Counted from the first letter of the stretch, positions 50,013-62,652 are shown. The stretch: DNA of 64,000 nucleotides from Pseudomonas azadiae (GCF_019145355.1 NZ_JAHSTY010000001.1:2046001-2110000), one strand, 5' to 3'. Program-made: numbers and translations. The notes: a model not told the origin generated them from the letters alone.

Positions 50013-51017
50013 TTGAACGCACCCATAGTAGAACCCCATCGTTTCACGCTCGAGCCGTTTGAGGCTCGCCGTTTCGCCAACCTGTGCGGACAGTTCGACG
50101 AGCACCTGCGCCTGATCGAACAACGCCTGAGCATCGAGATCCGCAACCGCGGCAATCAGTTCGAGCTCATTGGTGAACCCCAACACACGACGTCCGCAGA
50201 AAACCTGCTGCGCCGCCTCTACCGCGAAACCAAGGGTAGCGAGCTGTCGCCGGAAACCGTGCATCTGTACCTGCAGGAATCGGCGGTCGAAGACCTCGCC
50301 AATAACCCCGTGGCCGAAGCCAGCGTGGCGCTGCGTACCAAAAAAGGCATGATTCGCCCGCGCGGCCTGAATCAGCAGAGGTACGTCAAGGAAATCCTCG
50401 GCAACGACATCAACTTCGGCATCGGCCCCGCCGGTACCGGCAAAACCTACCTGGCCGTGGCCTGCGCGGTCGACGCCCTGGAGCGCGAGCAGGTGCGCCG
50501 CATCCTGCTGGTGCGCCCGGCGGTCGAGGCCGGCGAGAAGCTCGGCTTCCTGCCCGGCGACCTGGCCCAGAAGATCGACCCGTACCTGCGCCCGCTCTAT
50601 GACGCGCTCTACGAGATGCTCGGCTTTGAATACGTGGCCAAACTGATAGAACGCCAAGTGATCGAGATCGCTCCGCTGGCCTACATGCGTGGACGCACCT
50701 TGAACAACAGCTTCATCATCCTCGACGAAAGCCAGAACACCACCGTCGAACAAATGAAGATGTTCCTCACCCGCATCGGCTTCGGCTCCACCGCCGTGAT
50801 CACCGGTGACGTCACCCAGGTTGACCTGCCCAAGGGCACCAAATCGGGCCTGGCCCAAGTGATCGAGGTGCTCAAGGACGTACCGGGGATCAGCTTCACG
50901 CACTTCATGCCCAAGGACGTGGTGCGCCACCCGCTGGTGCAGCGCATTGTCGAGGCCTATGAGCGCTTCGATCATCGCGACGACGCACCGGCCAAGGACA
51001 CGCGCCGCGATGCTTGA
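50013..51017 (+). CDS. ybeZ: PhoH-like ATPase (YbeZ/PhoL)
   Basis: The 334-residue P-loop ATPase has Walker [17 protein letters not shown], Walker [14 protein letters not shown] and the sensor region [20 protein letters not shown]. Its N-terminus [20 protein letters not shown] reads from a TTG codon; no in-frame ATG gives the family start, so TTG initiation is likely. YbeZ works with YbeY in rRNA processing, and here the ybeY start overlaps its end by 8 bp, so the two are coupled. corC and lnt follow. Confidence 0.93.
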   Translation: MNAPIVEPHRFTLEPFEARRFANLCGQFDEHLRLIEQRLSIEIRNRGNQFELIGEPQHTTSAENLLRRLYRETKGSELSPETVHLYLQESAVEDLANNPVAEASVALRTKKGMIRPRGLNQQRYVKEILGNDINFGIGPAGTGKTYLAVACAVDALEREQVRRILLVRPAVEAGEKLGFLPGDLAQKIDPYLRPLYDALYEMLGFEYVAKLIERQVIEIAPLAYMRGRTLNNSFIILDESQNTTVEQMKMFLTRIGFGSTAVITGDVTQVDLPKGTKSGLAQVIEVLKDVPGISFTHFMPKDVVRHPLVQRIVEAYERFDHRDDAPAKDTRRDA

Positions 51018-51468
51018 GCTTGACCTGCAGCTGGCCACCGAAGCGCCCGTCCCCAGCGAAGCACAGTTGCGCCAATGGTGTGCGCTGGCCCTGCGCCAGC
51101 GCAGCGCCGACTCGGAGCTGACCATCCGTCTGGTGGATGAGCCCGAAGGTCGAGCGCTGAACCACACCTGGCGTCAAAAGGATTACGCGACCAACGTGTT
51201 GTCCTTTCCCGCCGACGTACCGGACGAATTGCTGGATATCCCGCTGCTGGGCGACCTGGTGATCTGCGTCGAGGTGGTGGAACGCGAAGCGAAGGAACAG
51301 GGCAAGGCACTCGAAGCCCACTGGGCTCATCTGGTCATCCACGGCTGCTTGCATCTCTTGGGTTACGACCATATAGACGATGACGAAGCCGAGGAAATGG
51401 AAGCGCTGGAACAAACGTTGCTTGCAGAACTGGGCCATCCGGACCCGTATGCAGACGACGAAGTTTAA
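51010..51468 (+). CDS. ybeY: Endoribonuclease YbeY
   Basis: The 152-residue metal-dependent RNase matures rRNA 3' ends and acts in ribosome quality control. It has the UPF0054 zinc motif [11 protein letters not shown] and the conserved [17 protein letters not shown] and [11 protein letters not shown] segments. ATG 51010 lies inside the end of the phoH-like gene (8-bp overlap). An acidic tail ([20 protein letters not shown]) closes the protein. Position in the phoH-ybeY-corC-lnt block is conserved. Confidence 0.95.
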   Translation: MLELDLQLATEAPVPSEAQLRQWCALALRQRSADSELTIRLVDEPEGRALNHTWRQKDYATNVLSFPADVPDELLDIPLLGDLVICVEVVEREAKEQGKALEAHWAHLVIHGCLHLLGYDHIDDDEAEEMEALEQTLLAELGHPDPYADDEV

Positions 51469-51510
51469 AAAACACTCAACTGTCACACTAAAGGATTCAG
51501 AGTAATCGCT

Positions 51511-52350
51511 ATGAGCGAAGACCGATCGAGCAACGGGCAGAAGTCATGGCTGGGGAAACTGACCCAGGCTTTTGCCCACGAGCCGAAAAACCGCCAGGAG
51601 CTGCTTGAGCTGCTGCGCGAGGCCCACCAGAACAAGTTGCTGGACAGCGAAGCGCTGGCCATCGTCGAAGGCGCCATTCAGGTGGCTGACCTGCAAGTAC
51701 GCGACATCATGGTCCCGCGCTCGCAGATGATCAGCATCAAGGCGACCCAGACCCCACGGGAGTTCCTCCCGGCCGTGATCGATTCAGCGCACTCGCGCTA
51801 CCCGGTGATCGGTGAAAGCCATGACGACGTCATGGGCGTCCTGTTGGCCAAGGATCTGCTGCCGCTGATCCTCAAGGAAAACGGCGACAGCTTCAACATC
51901 AAGGACCTGCTGCGTCCGGCCACCTTCGTGCCGGAATCCAAGCGCCTGAACGTGCTGCTGCGCGAATTCCGCGCCAACCACAATCACATGGCCATTGTGA
52001 TCGACGAATACGGCGGCGTGGCCGGCCTGGTGACGATTGAAGACGTCCTGGAGCAGATCGTCGGCGACATCGAAGATGAACACGACGTCGAAGAAGACAG
52101 CTACATCAAGCCACTGCCCAGCGGTGATTTCCTGATCAAGGCCCTGACGCCGATCGAGAACTTCAACGAGTTCTTCGACAGCGAGTTTTCCGACGACGAG
52201 TTCGACACCGTCGGCGGCCTGGTGATGAGCGCGTTCGGGCATCTGCCCAAGCGTAACGAAACCACCGAGATCGGCGCGTATCGGTTCCGCATCCTCAATG
52301 CGGACAGCCGTCGTATCCACCTGATCCGTCTGACCCCTATTGCTCGTTAA
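51511..52350 (+). CDS. corC: CorC/HlyC family CBS-domain protein (YbeX)
   Basis: The 279-residue soluble protein has two CBS domains (first from VRDIMVPRSQMISIKATQTP, second from PESKRLNVLLREFRANHNHM to EYGGVAGLVTIEDVLEQIVG) and a C-terminal CorC_HlyC domain (DFLIKALTPIENFNEFFDSE; GGLVMSAFGHLPKRNE). It was linked to cobalt/magnesium efflux in Salmonella, and YbeX is also linked to ribosome metabolism. It lacks the membrane DUF21 domain. It starts 42 bp after ybeY and is followed 8 bp later by lnt. Confidence 0.93.
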   Translation: MSEDRSSNGQKSWLGKLTQAFAHEPKNRQELLELLREAHQNKLLDSEALAIVEGAIQVADLQVRDIMVPRSQMISIKATQTPREFLPAVIDSAHSRYPVIGESHDDVMGVLLAKDLLPLILKENGDSFNIKDLLRPATFVPESKRLNVLLREFRANHNHMAIVIDEYGGVAGLVTIEDVLEQIVGDIEDEHDVEEDSYIKPLPSGDFLIKALTPIENFNEFFDSEFSDDEFDTVGGLVMSAFGHLPKRNETTEIGAYRFRILNADSRRIHLIRLTPIAR

Positions 52351-52358
52351 GGACTGAA

Positions 52359-53882
52359 ATGCGCCGTCTGATCGCACCCGGCTGGCCCGGTAATCTGCTG
52401 GCCGCGGTGGCCGGCGCCATCACCACCCTGGCGCTGGCGCCGTTCGATCTGTGGCCGCTGGCCCTGGTGGCGGTCGGATTGTTTTATGTGGGGCTGCGGG
52501 AACTGAGCCCACGCCAGGCCTTGGGCCGTGGCTGGTGTTTTGGTTTCGGTCTGTTCGGTGCCGGCACCAGTTGGATCTACTACAGCATTCACCACTTCGG
52601 CGGCGCTTCGGTGCTGCTGGCGGGCTTCCTGATGCTGCTGTTTACCGCCGCCATCGCCTGGTTCTTTGCCCTGCCCGCGTGGCTGTGGGCACGCTGGTTG
52701 CGGCGTAATGAAGCACCGCTGGCGGATGCGCTGACATTCGCGGCCCTGTGGGTGGGCCAGGAAGCGTTTCGCGGTTGGTTCCTCACCGGCTTCCCGTGGC
52801 TGTACTCCGGTTACAGCCAGCTTGACGGCCCCCTCTCGGGCCTGGCGCCCGTGGGCGGCATGTGGCTGATTTCGTTTACCCTGGCACTGACCGCGGCGCT
52901 GTTGTGCAACCTGCCGCGCCTGCTGGCAGGCAAGCGCAACGCGTTTATCGGCGCGGGCCTGGTGTTGCTGGTGGCGCCTTGGGCGATCGGCCTTGCGCTC
53001 AAGCACCACGCCTGGACCAGCCCGTCTGGCGCGCCGCTGACCGTGGCCGCCCTTCAAGGCAATGTCGAACAAAGCATGAAGTGGGACCCGGAGCAGCTCA
53101 ATGCGCAACTCGCGCTGTACCGCGACATGAGCTTCGCCTCCAAGCGCGTCGACTTGCTGGTGTGGCCGGAAACCGCCGTGCCCGTCCTCAAGGAGTCCGT
53201 CGAAGGCTACCTGGGGATGATGGGCAAGTTCGCCGCCGACCGGCATACGGCGCTGATCACCGGCGTGCCCATCCGCCAGGAAGTGCATCACCAGAAGCGC
53301 TACTACAACGGCATCACCGTGGTCGGTGAAGGCGACGGCACCTACCTCAAGCAGAAACTGGTGCCCTTCGGTGAGTACGTACCACTGCAGGACATGCTGC
53401 GCGGCCTGATCGCCTTCTTCGACCTGCCGATGTCGGACTTCGCCCGCGGCCCGGCTGACCAGGCGATGTTGCAGGCCAAGGGCTACCAGATTGCGCCGTT
53501 CATTTGTTACGAAGTGGTGTACCCGGAATTCGCCGCCGGCCTCTCGGCCCAGAGCGACCTGCTGCTGACCATCAGCAACGACACCTGGTTCGGCCGTTCC
53601 ATCGGCCCCTTGCAACACCTGCAAATGGCGCAGATGCGTGCACTTGAGGCCGGCCGCTGGATGATCCGCGCCACCAACAATGGCGTGACCGGCCTGATCA
53701 ACCCATTCGGGCAGATCACCGCGCAGATCCCGCAATTCGAGCGCGGCATTCTCTACGGTGAAGTGGTGCCGATGCACAACCTCACGCCGTACCTGCAATG
53801 GCGCTCGTGGCCGTTGATCATTGTGTGCCTGCTGCTGTTCGGCTGGGCGCTGTTGGCGGCCCGCATGTCGAAGACCGTCTGA
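52359..53882 (+). CDS. lnt: Apolipoprotein N-acyltransferase Lnt
   Basis: The 507-residue inner-membrane enzyme adds the third acyl chain to lipoproteins. Eight or so membrane helices in the first ~210 residues are followed by a periplasmic nitrilase domain with the catalytic Glu in LVWPETAVPVL, the Lys region KQKLVPFGEYVPLQ, and the nucleophilic Cys in IAPFICYEVVYPEF, then TISNDTWFGRSIGPLQHLQM and a final C-terminal helix. Length matches E. coli Lnt (512). It ends the miaB-lnt block and a REP pair follows. Confidence 0.96.
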   Translation: MRRLIAPGWPGNLLAAVAGAITTLALAPFDLWPLALVAVGLFYVGLRELSPRQALGRGWCFGFGLFGAGTSWIYYSIHHFGGASVLLAGFLMLLFTAAIAWFFALPAWLWARWLRRNEAPLADALTFAALWVGQEAFRGWFLTGFPWLYSGYSQLDGPLSGLAPVGGMWLISFTLALTAALLCNLPRLLAGKRNAFIGAGLVLLVAPWAIGLALKHHAWTSPSGAPLTVAALQGNVEQSMKWDPEQLNAQLALYRDMSFASKRVDLLVWPETAVPVLKESVEGYLGMMGKFAADRHTALITGVPIRQEVHHQKRYYNGITVVGEGDGTYLKQKLVPFGEYVPLQDMLRGLIAFFDLPMSDFARGPADQAMLQAKGYQIAPFICYEVVYPEFAAGLSAQSDLLLTISNDTWFGRSIGPLQHLQMAQMRALEAGRWMIRATNNGVTGLINPFGQITAQIPQFERGILYGEVVPMHNLTPYLQWRSWPLIIVCLLLFGWALLAARMSKTV

Positions 53883-53900
53883 CAGACAACCACAAAACCT

Positions 53901-53989
53901 GGTGGGAGCTGGCTTGCCTGCGATGCAGGCACCTCGGTGTATCAGTGAGACCGGGGGGATGCCATCGCAGGCAAGCCAGCTCCCACATT
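53901..53989. repeat. REP pair (REPIN), GCTGGCTTGCCTGCG subtype
   Basis: Arms GGTGGGAGCTGGCTTGCCTG and complement, between the convergent lnt and YdcF-like genes. Confidence 0.9.
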
Positions 53990-54001
53990 TGCCCTGCGGT
54001 G

Positions 54002-54763
54002 TTACCTGTAAAATACTCGATACCCCACCTGCCCCACCGCTTCATTGATCAACTGCCCGCTCTGCCATATCGACTTGAACTCCGGCATCCAGCCACCCAG
54101 CGGGCGAGCGTTATCCACGCCCAGAAACCCCACCGGCGCCGGCACTACGGTGAAACCGGCCTTCTCAAAGCTCCATACCGCGCGCGGCATGTGCCAGGCC
54201 TGAGTCACGACCACCACGCGTTTGACGCCTTCTGGAAGCAGTATCTCGGCGCTCATCTGCGCATTTTCCCAGGTGGTGCGGCTGCGCTCTTCCTTCCAGC
54301 GCACGGTCACGCCGAAGTCATCGCGCATCGACACCGCCATCAACTCGGCCTCGCTGGGCGGCGTGCCGTAGTGCAGGCCGCCGGTGGTCAGCACCGGCAA
54401 ACCGGAAGCCTTGGCCAAACGCGCGGCATAACGCTGGCGCTCCAGGCCAATGCCGGTGGGCTGGTCGGTGCCCCAGGCCGGGTCACCGCGCTCGCGTCCC
54501 GAACCCAGCACCACAATGGCGTCGGCGCGCCCGGCCAGGGTCGACCAATCTTCCCGTGCCAGCGGCGGTTCGGTTTCCAGGGTCCGCGCACTCCATTCCA
54601 CTACCACCGGCAGGCTGATCAGCCACATCCCGCCCAAACCCAGGGCAAAACAACACGCCGCCAGGCGTGGGCGGGTGCGACGAAACCACCAGGCAAGGGC
54701 CAGCAACAGCAAGAGAATGCCGGGCGGCAGGAGCAGTTGTTTGATGAAATAACGAATAGGCAT
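54002..54763 (-). CDS. YdcF/ElyC family (DUF218) envelope protein
   Basis: The 253-residue protein has two N-terminal membrane helices (LPPGILLLLLALAWWF; CCFALGLGGMWLISLPVVVE) and a DUF218 domain: ADAIVVLGSGRERGD, YAARLAKASGLPVLTTGGLH, STTW-type ERSRTTWENAQMSAE and VVVVTQAWHMPRAVWSFEKA. This layout matches ElyC/YdcF proteins connected to envelope homeostasis (ElyC to undecaprenyl-phosphate/peptidoglycan). It is opposite in direction to leuS. Confidence 0.87.
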   Translation of the reverse strand: MPIRYFIKQLLLPPGILLLLLALAWWFRRTRPRLAACCFALGLGGMWLISLPVVVEWSARTLETEPPLAREDWSTLAGRADAIVVLGSGRERGDPAWGTDQPTGIGLERQRYAARLAKASGLPVLTTGGLHYGTPPSEAELMAVSMRDDFGVTVRWKEERSRTTWENAQMSAEILLPEGVKRVVVVTQAWHMPRAVWSFEKAGFTVVPAPVGFLGVDNARPLGGWMPEFKSIWQSGQLINEAVGQVGYRVFYR

Positions 54764-54856
54764 CGGGCATCTCCATAGATGCCCGAAGCCTAAGGTGTAA
54801 CGGGGTTTAGCGACAATCTCTACGATAAAAACGGTGCAGCTCAGGAGAGCAGTGAA

Positions 54857-58042
<3,186 letters not shown>

Positions 58043-58130
58043 TCGGATCGGGCGCAGGGCTTGAGCGCTGCGCCGAATAAAGCCTTCAGGGCCTCGATAA
58101 GGCCCACATGGTTTCAAGGGGAGCAACAAA

Positions 58131-58736
58131 ATGATCAAACGCAATTTGCTGGTTATGGGCCTTGCCGTGCTGCTGAGCGCTTGCGGCTTCCAACTGCGTG
58201 GCACAGGCACCACCGAACTGGCGGTCAAGGAACTGGACCTCAGCGCCCGCGACGCCTACAGCGAAACGGTGACCCAGCTGCGTCAGGTTCTGGAAAACAG
58301 CGGCGTTCACGTCTACAACGGCGCGACCTACAAGCTGTACCTGGCCAACGAGCGGGAAACCCAGCGCAACCTCAGCTATGCCAGCGCCGGTCGTGCATCC
58401 GATATCGAACTGAGCAGCGTGCTCAGCTTTGAACTCCAGGGCCGCGACAAAGTGCCTTTGATGGGCGACGACCTCCAGGTTCAGAAAGTTGTCAGCCACG
58501 ACGGCAACAATCTGGTGGGTTCGGACTCCGAAATCATTCAGGTGCGCAAGGAAATGCGTCGCGAGCTGGTACAGCGCATGATGGTGCGCCTGTCGATGAT
58601 TACGCCGCAACAGCTCGAGGTCCTGCAGCAGAAAGCTGACGACAAGGCAAAGGCTGATGCCGATGCGCTCAAGGCCGCCCAGGAATACGAAGACAACACG
58701 CCGAAACAATCGCCTGTTGAAGTCCCTGTCGAGTAA
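58131..58736 (+). CDS. lptE: LPS-assembly lipoprotein LptE
   Basis: The 201-residue protein is the outer-membrane lipoprotein plugging LptD for lipopolysaccharide export. It has a lipoprotein signal (NLLVMGLAVLLSACGFQLRG, lipobox LSAC at Cys19 with the classic CGFxLRG start of the mature domain). The family features TELAVKELDLSARDAYSETV and AGRASDIELSSVLSFELQGR follow; the C-terminal ~40 residues are Lys/Asp/Ala-rich. AGGGGAGC precedes the ATG. It lies 88 bp after leuS, the usual order. Confidence 0.94.
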   Translation: MIKRNLLVMGLAVLLSACGFQLRGTGTTELAVKELDLSARDAYSETVTQLRQVLENSGVHVYNGATYKLYLANERETQRNLSYASAGRASDIELSSVLSFELQGRDKVPLMGDDLQVQKVVSHDGNNLVGSDSEIIQVRKEMRRELVQRMMVRLSMITPQQLEVLQQKADDKAKADADALKAAQEYEDNTPKQSPVEVPVE

Positions 58737-58741
58737 GCCAG

Positions 58742-58764
58742 ACGGGGCGCGCCAAGCGCCCCGT
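58742..58764 (+). terminator. Strong hairpin between lptE and holA
   Basis: ACGGGGCGC-GCCAA-GCGCCCCGT is a 9-bp perfect GC-rich stem 6 bp after the lptE stop. It lacks a T-run, so it is more likely an RNA-stabilising or partial attenuator structure than a full terminator. Confidence 0.5.
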
Positions 58765-58775
58765 TCGCCCTGCCT

Positions 58776-59813
58776 ATGAAACTCGCCCCCGCCCAACTCG
58801 CCAAGCACCTGCAAGGCAGCCTTGCGCCTGTCTACATCATCAGCGGAGACGATCCGCTGCTGTGCCAGGAAGCCGCCGACGCTATCCGCGCTGCTGTGCG
58901 CCAGCAAGGCTTCGATGAACGCCAGGTTTTCAGCGCCGACGCCAGTTTCGACTGGGGCACGTTGCTGCAAGCGGGCGCGAGCATGTCGCTGTTTGCCGAA
59001 AAACGCCTGCTGGAACTGCGCCTGCCGTCGGGCAAGCCCGGCGACAAGGGGGCGGCAGCCCTAATGGAATATTGCTCACGGCCTGCCGAAGACACGGTGC
59101 TGTTGATCAGCCTGCCCAAGCTCGATGGCAGTGCGCAGAAAACCAAATGGGGCAAGGCCCTGGTCGAGGGAGCACACACCCAGTTCATCCAGATCTGGCC
59201 GGTGGACAGCAGCCAGTTGCCGCAGTGGATTCGCCAGCGCCTGTCCCAATCGGGGCTGTCGGCCACTCAGGACGCGGTGGAGTTGATCGCCGCGCGGGTC
59301 GAAGGCAACTTGCTGGCCGCCGCCCAGGAGATCGAAAAGCTCAAGCTGATGGCCGAAGACGGGCAGATCACCGTCGAAACCGTTCAGGGCGCCGTGGCGG
59401 ACAGCGCGCGCTTTGACGTGTTCGGGCTGGTGGATGCGATCCTCAACGGCGAACCCGCCCACGCACTGCGCATGCTGGAAGGCCTGCGCGGCGAAGGCGT
59501 GGAGCCGCCGGTGATTCTGTGGGCCTTGGCCCGTGAACTGCGGGTGCTGGCCAATATCGCGCTGCAATACAGCCAAGGCACGCCGCTGGACAAATGCTTC
59601 AGCCAGGCTCGACCGCCGGTCTGGGACAAGCGCAAGCCCCTGATGAGCAAAGCCCTGCAACGGCACTCGGCGCAACGCTGGGCGCAGCTTTTGCTGGAAG
59701 CGCAGCGCATCGATGCGCAGATCAAGGGCCAGGCAGCCGGTTCGCCGTGGATGAGCCTGAGCCGTTTGTCGCTTTTGATGTGCGGCCAGCGCCTTACTCT
59801 GCCTGCCGAATAA
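58776..59813 (+). CDS. holA: DNA polymerase III subunit delta HolA
   Basis: The 345-residue clamp-loader subunit opens the beta sliding clamp. It begins MKLAPAQLAKHLQGSLAPVY and has IISGDDPLLCQEAADAIRAA, ASMSLFAEKRLLELRLPSGK (beta-contact region), VELIAARVEGNLLAAAQEIE and the C-terminal collar helices. Like other delta subunits it lacks a working Walker A. Length matches E. coli HolA (343). A leuS-lptE-holA order is widespread in gammaproteobacteria. Confidence 0.94.
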   Translation: MKLAPAQLAKHLQGSLAPVYIISGDDPLLCQEAADAIRAAVRQQGFDERQVFSADASFDWGTLLQAGASMSLFAEKRLLELRLPSGKPGDKGAAALMEYCSRPAEDTVLLISLPKLDGSAQKTKWGKALVEGAHTQFIQIWPVDSSQLPQWIRQRLSQSGLSATQDAVELIAARVEGNLLAAAQEIEKLKLMAEDGQITVETVQGAVADSARFDVFGLVDAILNGEPAHALRMLEGLRGEGVEPPVILWALARELRVLANIALQYSQGTPLDKCFSQARPPVWDKRKPLMSKALQRHSAQRWAQLLLEAQRIDAQIKGQAAGSPWMSLSRLSLLMCGQRLTLPAE

Positions 59814-59840
59814 CACCTCTCTCAAAATCACCACACCCCC

Positions 59841-59932
59841 CTGTGGGAGCTGGCTTGCCTGCGATAGCGGTGGATCAGCTTGCATCTCTGGCACCGATAC
59901 ACCGCCATCGCAGGCAAGCCAGCTCCCACATT
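59841..59932. repeat. REP pair (REPIN), GCTGGCTTGCCTGCG subtype
   Basis: Arms CTGTGGGAGCTGGCTTGCCT and complement, just after holA and before arfA on the same strand. Confidence 0.9.
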
Positions 59933-60042
59933 GACCGTGCCCACTTGATTCTTTGAAAAAGCCTACACATCGTCGGGCTTTACAGCGGCCAAACTTCAGC
60001 AGATTATTTGCTCCGATTCCCCCACCCAAAGAGCGTACCATC

Positions 60043-60207
60043 ATGAGCAAAAAGCCATCCAAGCATGGCCCCAACAAGGCCAAATCCATCATCGCCCAGC
60101 CATTGTTCCGCAGCCGCCAGGAACGCGCCGGCAAGGGCAAAGGCAGCTACCGCCGCGAAGCCTTCCAGTCTAATAGCTGGGAGGCTTCTTACTTTCTGGC
60201 TGCCTGA
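60043..60207 (+). CDS. arfA: Alternative ribosome-rescue factor ArfA
   Basis: The 54-residue protein recruits RF2 to ribosomes stalled without a stop codon. It starts MSKKPSKHGPNKAKSIIAQP and holds the diagnostic AQPLFRSRQERAGKGKGSYR followed by NSWEAS. In E. coli, arfA mRNA is cut at a hairpin so that only a truncated active form is made when tmRNA fails. Here a composite hairpin (outer GGAGG 60180-60184 with CCTCC 60219-60223; inner TGCC-TGAA-GGCA 60201-60212) straddles the stop codon, which is compatible with similar control. Upstream in-frame codons are leader. Confidence 0.9.
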   Translation: MSKKPSKHGPNKAKSIIAQPLFRSRQERAGKGKGSYRREAFQSNSWEASYFLAA

Positions 60208-60268
60208 AGGCAAGCGCCCCTCCGGCATGATAAGGTCTGCTTCTGATTTGTAATCCCTGGACCTGTGC

Positions 60269-61594
60269 ATGCCCTCTAGTCTTTCCCGTCGTTGGCACCT
60301 TCGCCAATTGATCGCTGCCTCCAGCCTCATTCTGCTTGTCGCCTGCGCGGAGAAACCAACCGCCGCCGACGCTCAACCACTGCCCAAAGTCCAGACCGCC
60401 CCGGTGGTCGCGCCTGCCGTAGTGGCCCCGCTGGCCGTGGACAATCTTGATATCCAACCCACCCAGACCTTTGCCGAATGGCAGGCCGGCTTTCGCGCGC
60501 AAGCCCTGCAGGCGGGCATCACTGCCGCCGTGTTCGACGATGCCTTCGCCAACGTCACGCCCGACATGGCGGTGATTCGTGCCGACCGCAGCCAGCCGGA
60601 GTTTTCCCGCCCGGTGTGGGAATACCTCGACGGCGCCCTGTCGCCGGTGCGCGTGCGCAACGGCCAGGCCTTGCTGGTCAGATACGCCGACATCCTGCAA
60701 AGCATCGAGCAACGGTACGGCGTCGACCGCCAGGCGCTGGTGTCGGTGTGGGGCATGGAAAGCAACTTCGGCCAGTTCCAGGGCAATAACTCAGTGATCC
60801 GCTCACTGGCGACCCTGGCCTACGAAGGCCGCCGCCCGGCGTTTGCCCAGGCGCAGCTGCTGGCGGCGTTGCAGATCATCCAGCACGGCGACATCCAGGC
60901 CGACCAGATGAAAGGCTCCTGGGCCGGCGCCATGGGCCAGACCCAATTTATCCCGACCACCTACAACACCCACGCCGTGGACTTCGATGGCGACGGTCGC
61001 CGCGATATCTGGAACAGCCCGGCTGACGCCCTCGCCTCCACCGCGCACTACCTGCAAAGCTCCGGCTGGCAGAAAGGCCAGCCGTGGGGTTTCGAGGTGA
61101 AACAACTGCCAACGAACTTTGATTACGCCCTCGCCGATGGCGGCATCCGCAAGACTGTTGCCGAATGGCTGCAATTGGGCGTCCAACTGCCACCGGGCGC
61201 AAGCCTGCCGCCCAACGTCGAGCAACTGTCCGCCGCGCTGTTGTTGCCGTCGGGCTACCGTGGGCCGGCATTCCTGGTGCTGGATAACTTCCGCGCGATT
61301 CTCAAGTACAACAACTCGTCGTCCTACGCGTTGGCGGTCGGCTTGCTGTCGGAGCGGTTCGGCGGTGGCGGCGTGATTCGTGGCGACTGGCCAAAAGACG
61401 AGCTGCCGCTGAGCCGCTCACAGCGTATGGATTTGCAGACGGCGCTGAGTGCCAATGGCTATGACGCGGGCAACCCGGACGGGATCATCGGCGCCAATAC
61501 GCGCAAGGCGATACGCGCGGCGCAGCAGGCACTGGGCTGGCCGGCGGATGGGTATCCGACGGTGAAACTGCTGGAATCGTTGCAGAACCGTTAG
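60269..61594 (+). CDS. Lytic murein transglycosylase (MltB family) with peptidoglycan-binding domain
   Basis: The 441-residue protein cleaves glycan strands of peptidoglycan to 1,6-anhydro products. It has a lipoprotein signal (LIAASSLILLVACAEK, modified Cys near 31), the MltB catalytic domain with Glu in SVWGMESNFGQFQG, then KGSWAGAMGQTQFIPTTYNT and DFDGDGRRDIWNSPADALAS, and a C-terminal PG_binding_1 domain (SRSQRMDLQTALSANGYDAG; GIIGANTRKAIRAAQQALGW). It lies in the leuS-to-lip region but a REP pair separates it from ldcA. Confidence 0.93.
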   Translation: MPSSLSRRWHLRQLIAASSLILLVACAEKPTAADAQPLPKVQTAPVVAPAVVAPLAVDNLDIQPTQTFAEWQAGFRAQALQAGITAAVFDDAFANVTPDMAVIRADRSQPEFSRPVWEYLDGALSPVRVRNGQALLVRYADILQSIEQRYGVDRQALVSVWGMESNFGQFQGNNSVIRSLATLAYEGRRPAFAQAQLLAALQIIQHGDIQADQMKGSWAGAMGQTQFIPTTYNTHAVDFDGDGRRDIWNSPADALASTAHYLQSSGWQKGQPWGFEVKQLPTNFDYALADGGIRKTVAEWLQLGVQLPPGASLPPNVEQLSAALLLPSGYRGPAFLVLDNFRAILKYNNSSSYALAVGLLSERFGGGGVIRGDWPKDELPLSRSQRMDLQTALSANGYDAGNPDGIIGANTRKAIRAAQQALGWPADGYPTVKLLESLQNR

Positions 61595-61612
61595 ATTTGC
61601 TTATGGCGACCG

Positions 61613-61684
61613 GCGCTATCGCAGGCAAGCCAGCTCCCACATTAGGAATGCATTCCCCTGTGGGAGCTGGCTTGCCTGCGATGA
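61613..61684. repeat. REP pair in reversed (tail-out) orientation, short centre
   Basis: GCTATCGCAGGCAAGCCAGC first, then TGTGGGAGCTGGCTTGCCTG, with only ~20 bp between the arms (AATGCATT palindrome in the centre). It lies between the convergent transglycosylase and LD-carboxypeptidase genes. Confidence 0.88.
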
Positions 61685-61702
61685 CGGCACCACAGGCGGC
61701 AA

Positions 61703-62620
61703 CTATTTGAAGACCACATCCTGCTCCAGCACCACCCGCTGCTCCCCCGCATCCAACCGTACCAGCGCACCCATCGGCAGCGTCAGGTTCGGGTCGCAAT
61801 GCCCACTGCGCCAGCCGGACAATACCGGAATGCACAGCGGCGCAAAGGTCTGCTTCAACAGACGCTCCAGGGCGACAGGCTCCACACCCGCCACATCCCC
61901 CACCAGCACGCCGGCCACCTGGGCCAGCTTGCCCGCCAGGCGTAAATGCGTAAGCAGGCGGTCGATGCGGTAGATCGGCTCGTTGACGTCTTCGATAAAC
62001 AGGATGATGCCGTCGGCGTCGATCTCGTAGGGCGTGCCCATCACGGCGGCGATCATTGATAAGTTGCCACCCAGCAAGTGACCACAGGCGATGCCGGGCT
62101 CAAGGGTGATCAACGGGAAGGCGGCCGGGTGTGCCAGCACGCTGCCCGCACCGAGGTCACCGCGCAGCATGCCGAGCAATGACGACTCGGTGGGTGGTTG
62201 CTTGGCACCGAGCAAGTCGGCATTGAGCATCGGGCCGTGGAACGTCACGAAACCGGCATAGCGGTTGATCGCCAGGTGCAGGGCAGTGATGTCGCTGTAG
62301 CCGACGAAGGGCTTGGGGTTGCCGCGCAGCAGTTCAAAATCAAGGCTGTCGAGCAGACGTGGCGTGCCGTAGCCGCCGCGCAGGCAGAAGATGGCGTCGA
62401 CTTCAGGGTCGGCGAAGGCTGTGTGCAAATCGTTGAGACGGGTTTTATCGCTGCCGGCCAGGTAGCCGTCGCGTTCATAGACGCCAGGCAGGATTCGCAG
62501 GTCGTAGCCACGGGAGCGTATCCATTGGCCGGCTTTTTCAACGTCCAGCGCGGCGGGGCCGGCGGGGGCGATCAGGGCGATGGTGCCTTCGGGTCGCAAG
62601 GCAGGTACGGCAATGCTCAT
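61703..62620 (-). CDS. ldcA: LD-carboxypeptidase (S66 family)
   Basis: The 305-residue cytosolic serine peptidase removes the terminal D-Ala from murein tetrapeptides during recycling. It starts MSIAVPALRPEGTIALIAPA, has FCLRGGYGTPRLLDSLDFEL (RGGYG loop) and the nucleophile Ser in KPFVGYSDITALHL, with further ligands in the C-terminal part (LFIEDVNEPIYRIDRLLTHL, then SGWRSGHCDPNLTLPMGAL holding the catalytic His). It lies next to a lytic transglycosylase, a sensible functional neighbour although the two converge. Confidence 0.92.
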   Translation of the reverse strand: MSIAVPALRPEGTIALIAPAGPAALDVEKAGQWIRSRGYDLRILPGVYERDGYLAGSDKTRLNDLHTAFADPEVDAIFCLRGGYGTPRLLDSLDFELLRGNPKPFVGYSDITALHLAINRYAGFVTFHGPMLNADLLGAKQPPTESSLLGMLRGDLGAGSVLAHPAAFPLITLEPGIACGHLLGGNLSMIAAVMGTPYEIDADGIILFIEDVNEPIYRIDRLLTHLRLAGKLAQVAGVLVGDVAGVEPVALERLLKQTFAPLCIPVLSGWRSGHCDPNLTLPMGALVRLDAGEQRVVLEQDVVFK

Positions 62621-62652
62621 CCACGATTCTCCCTAAATTAACGCAGAACGAA

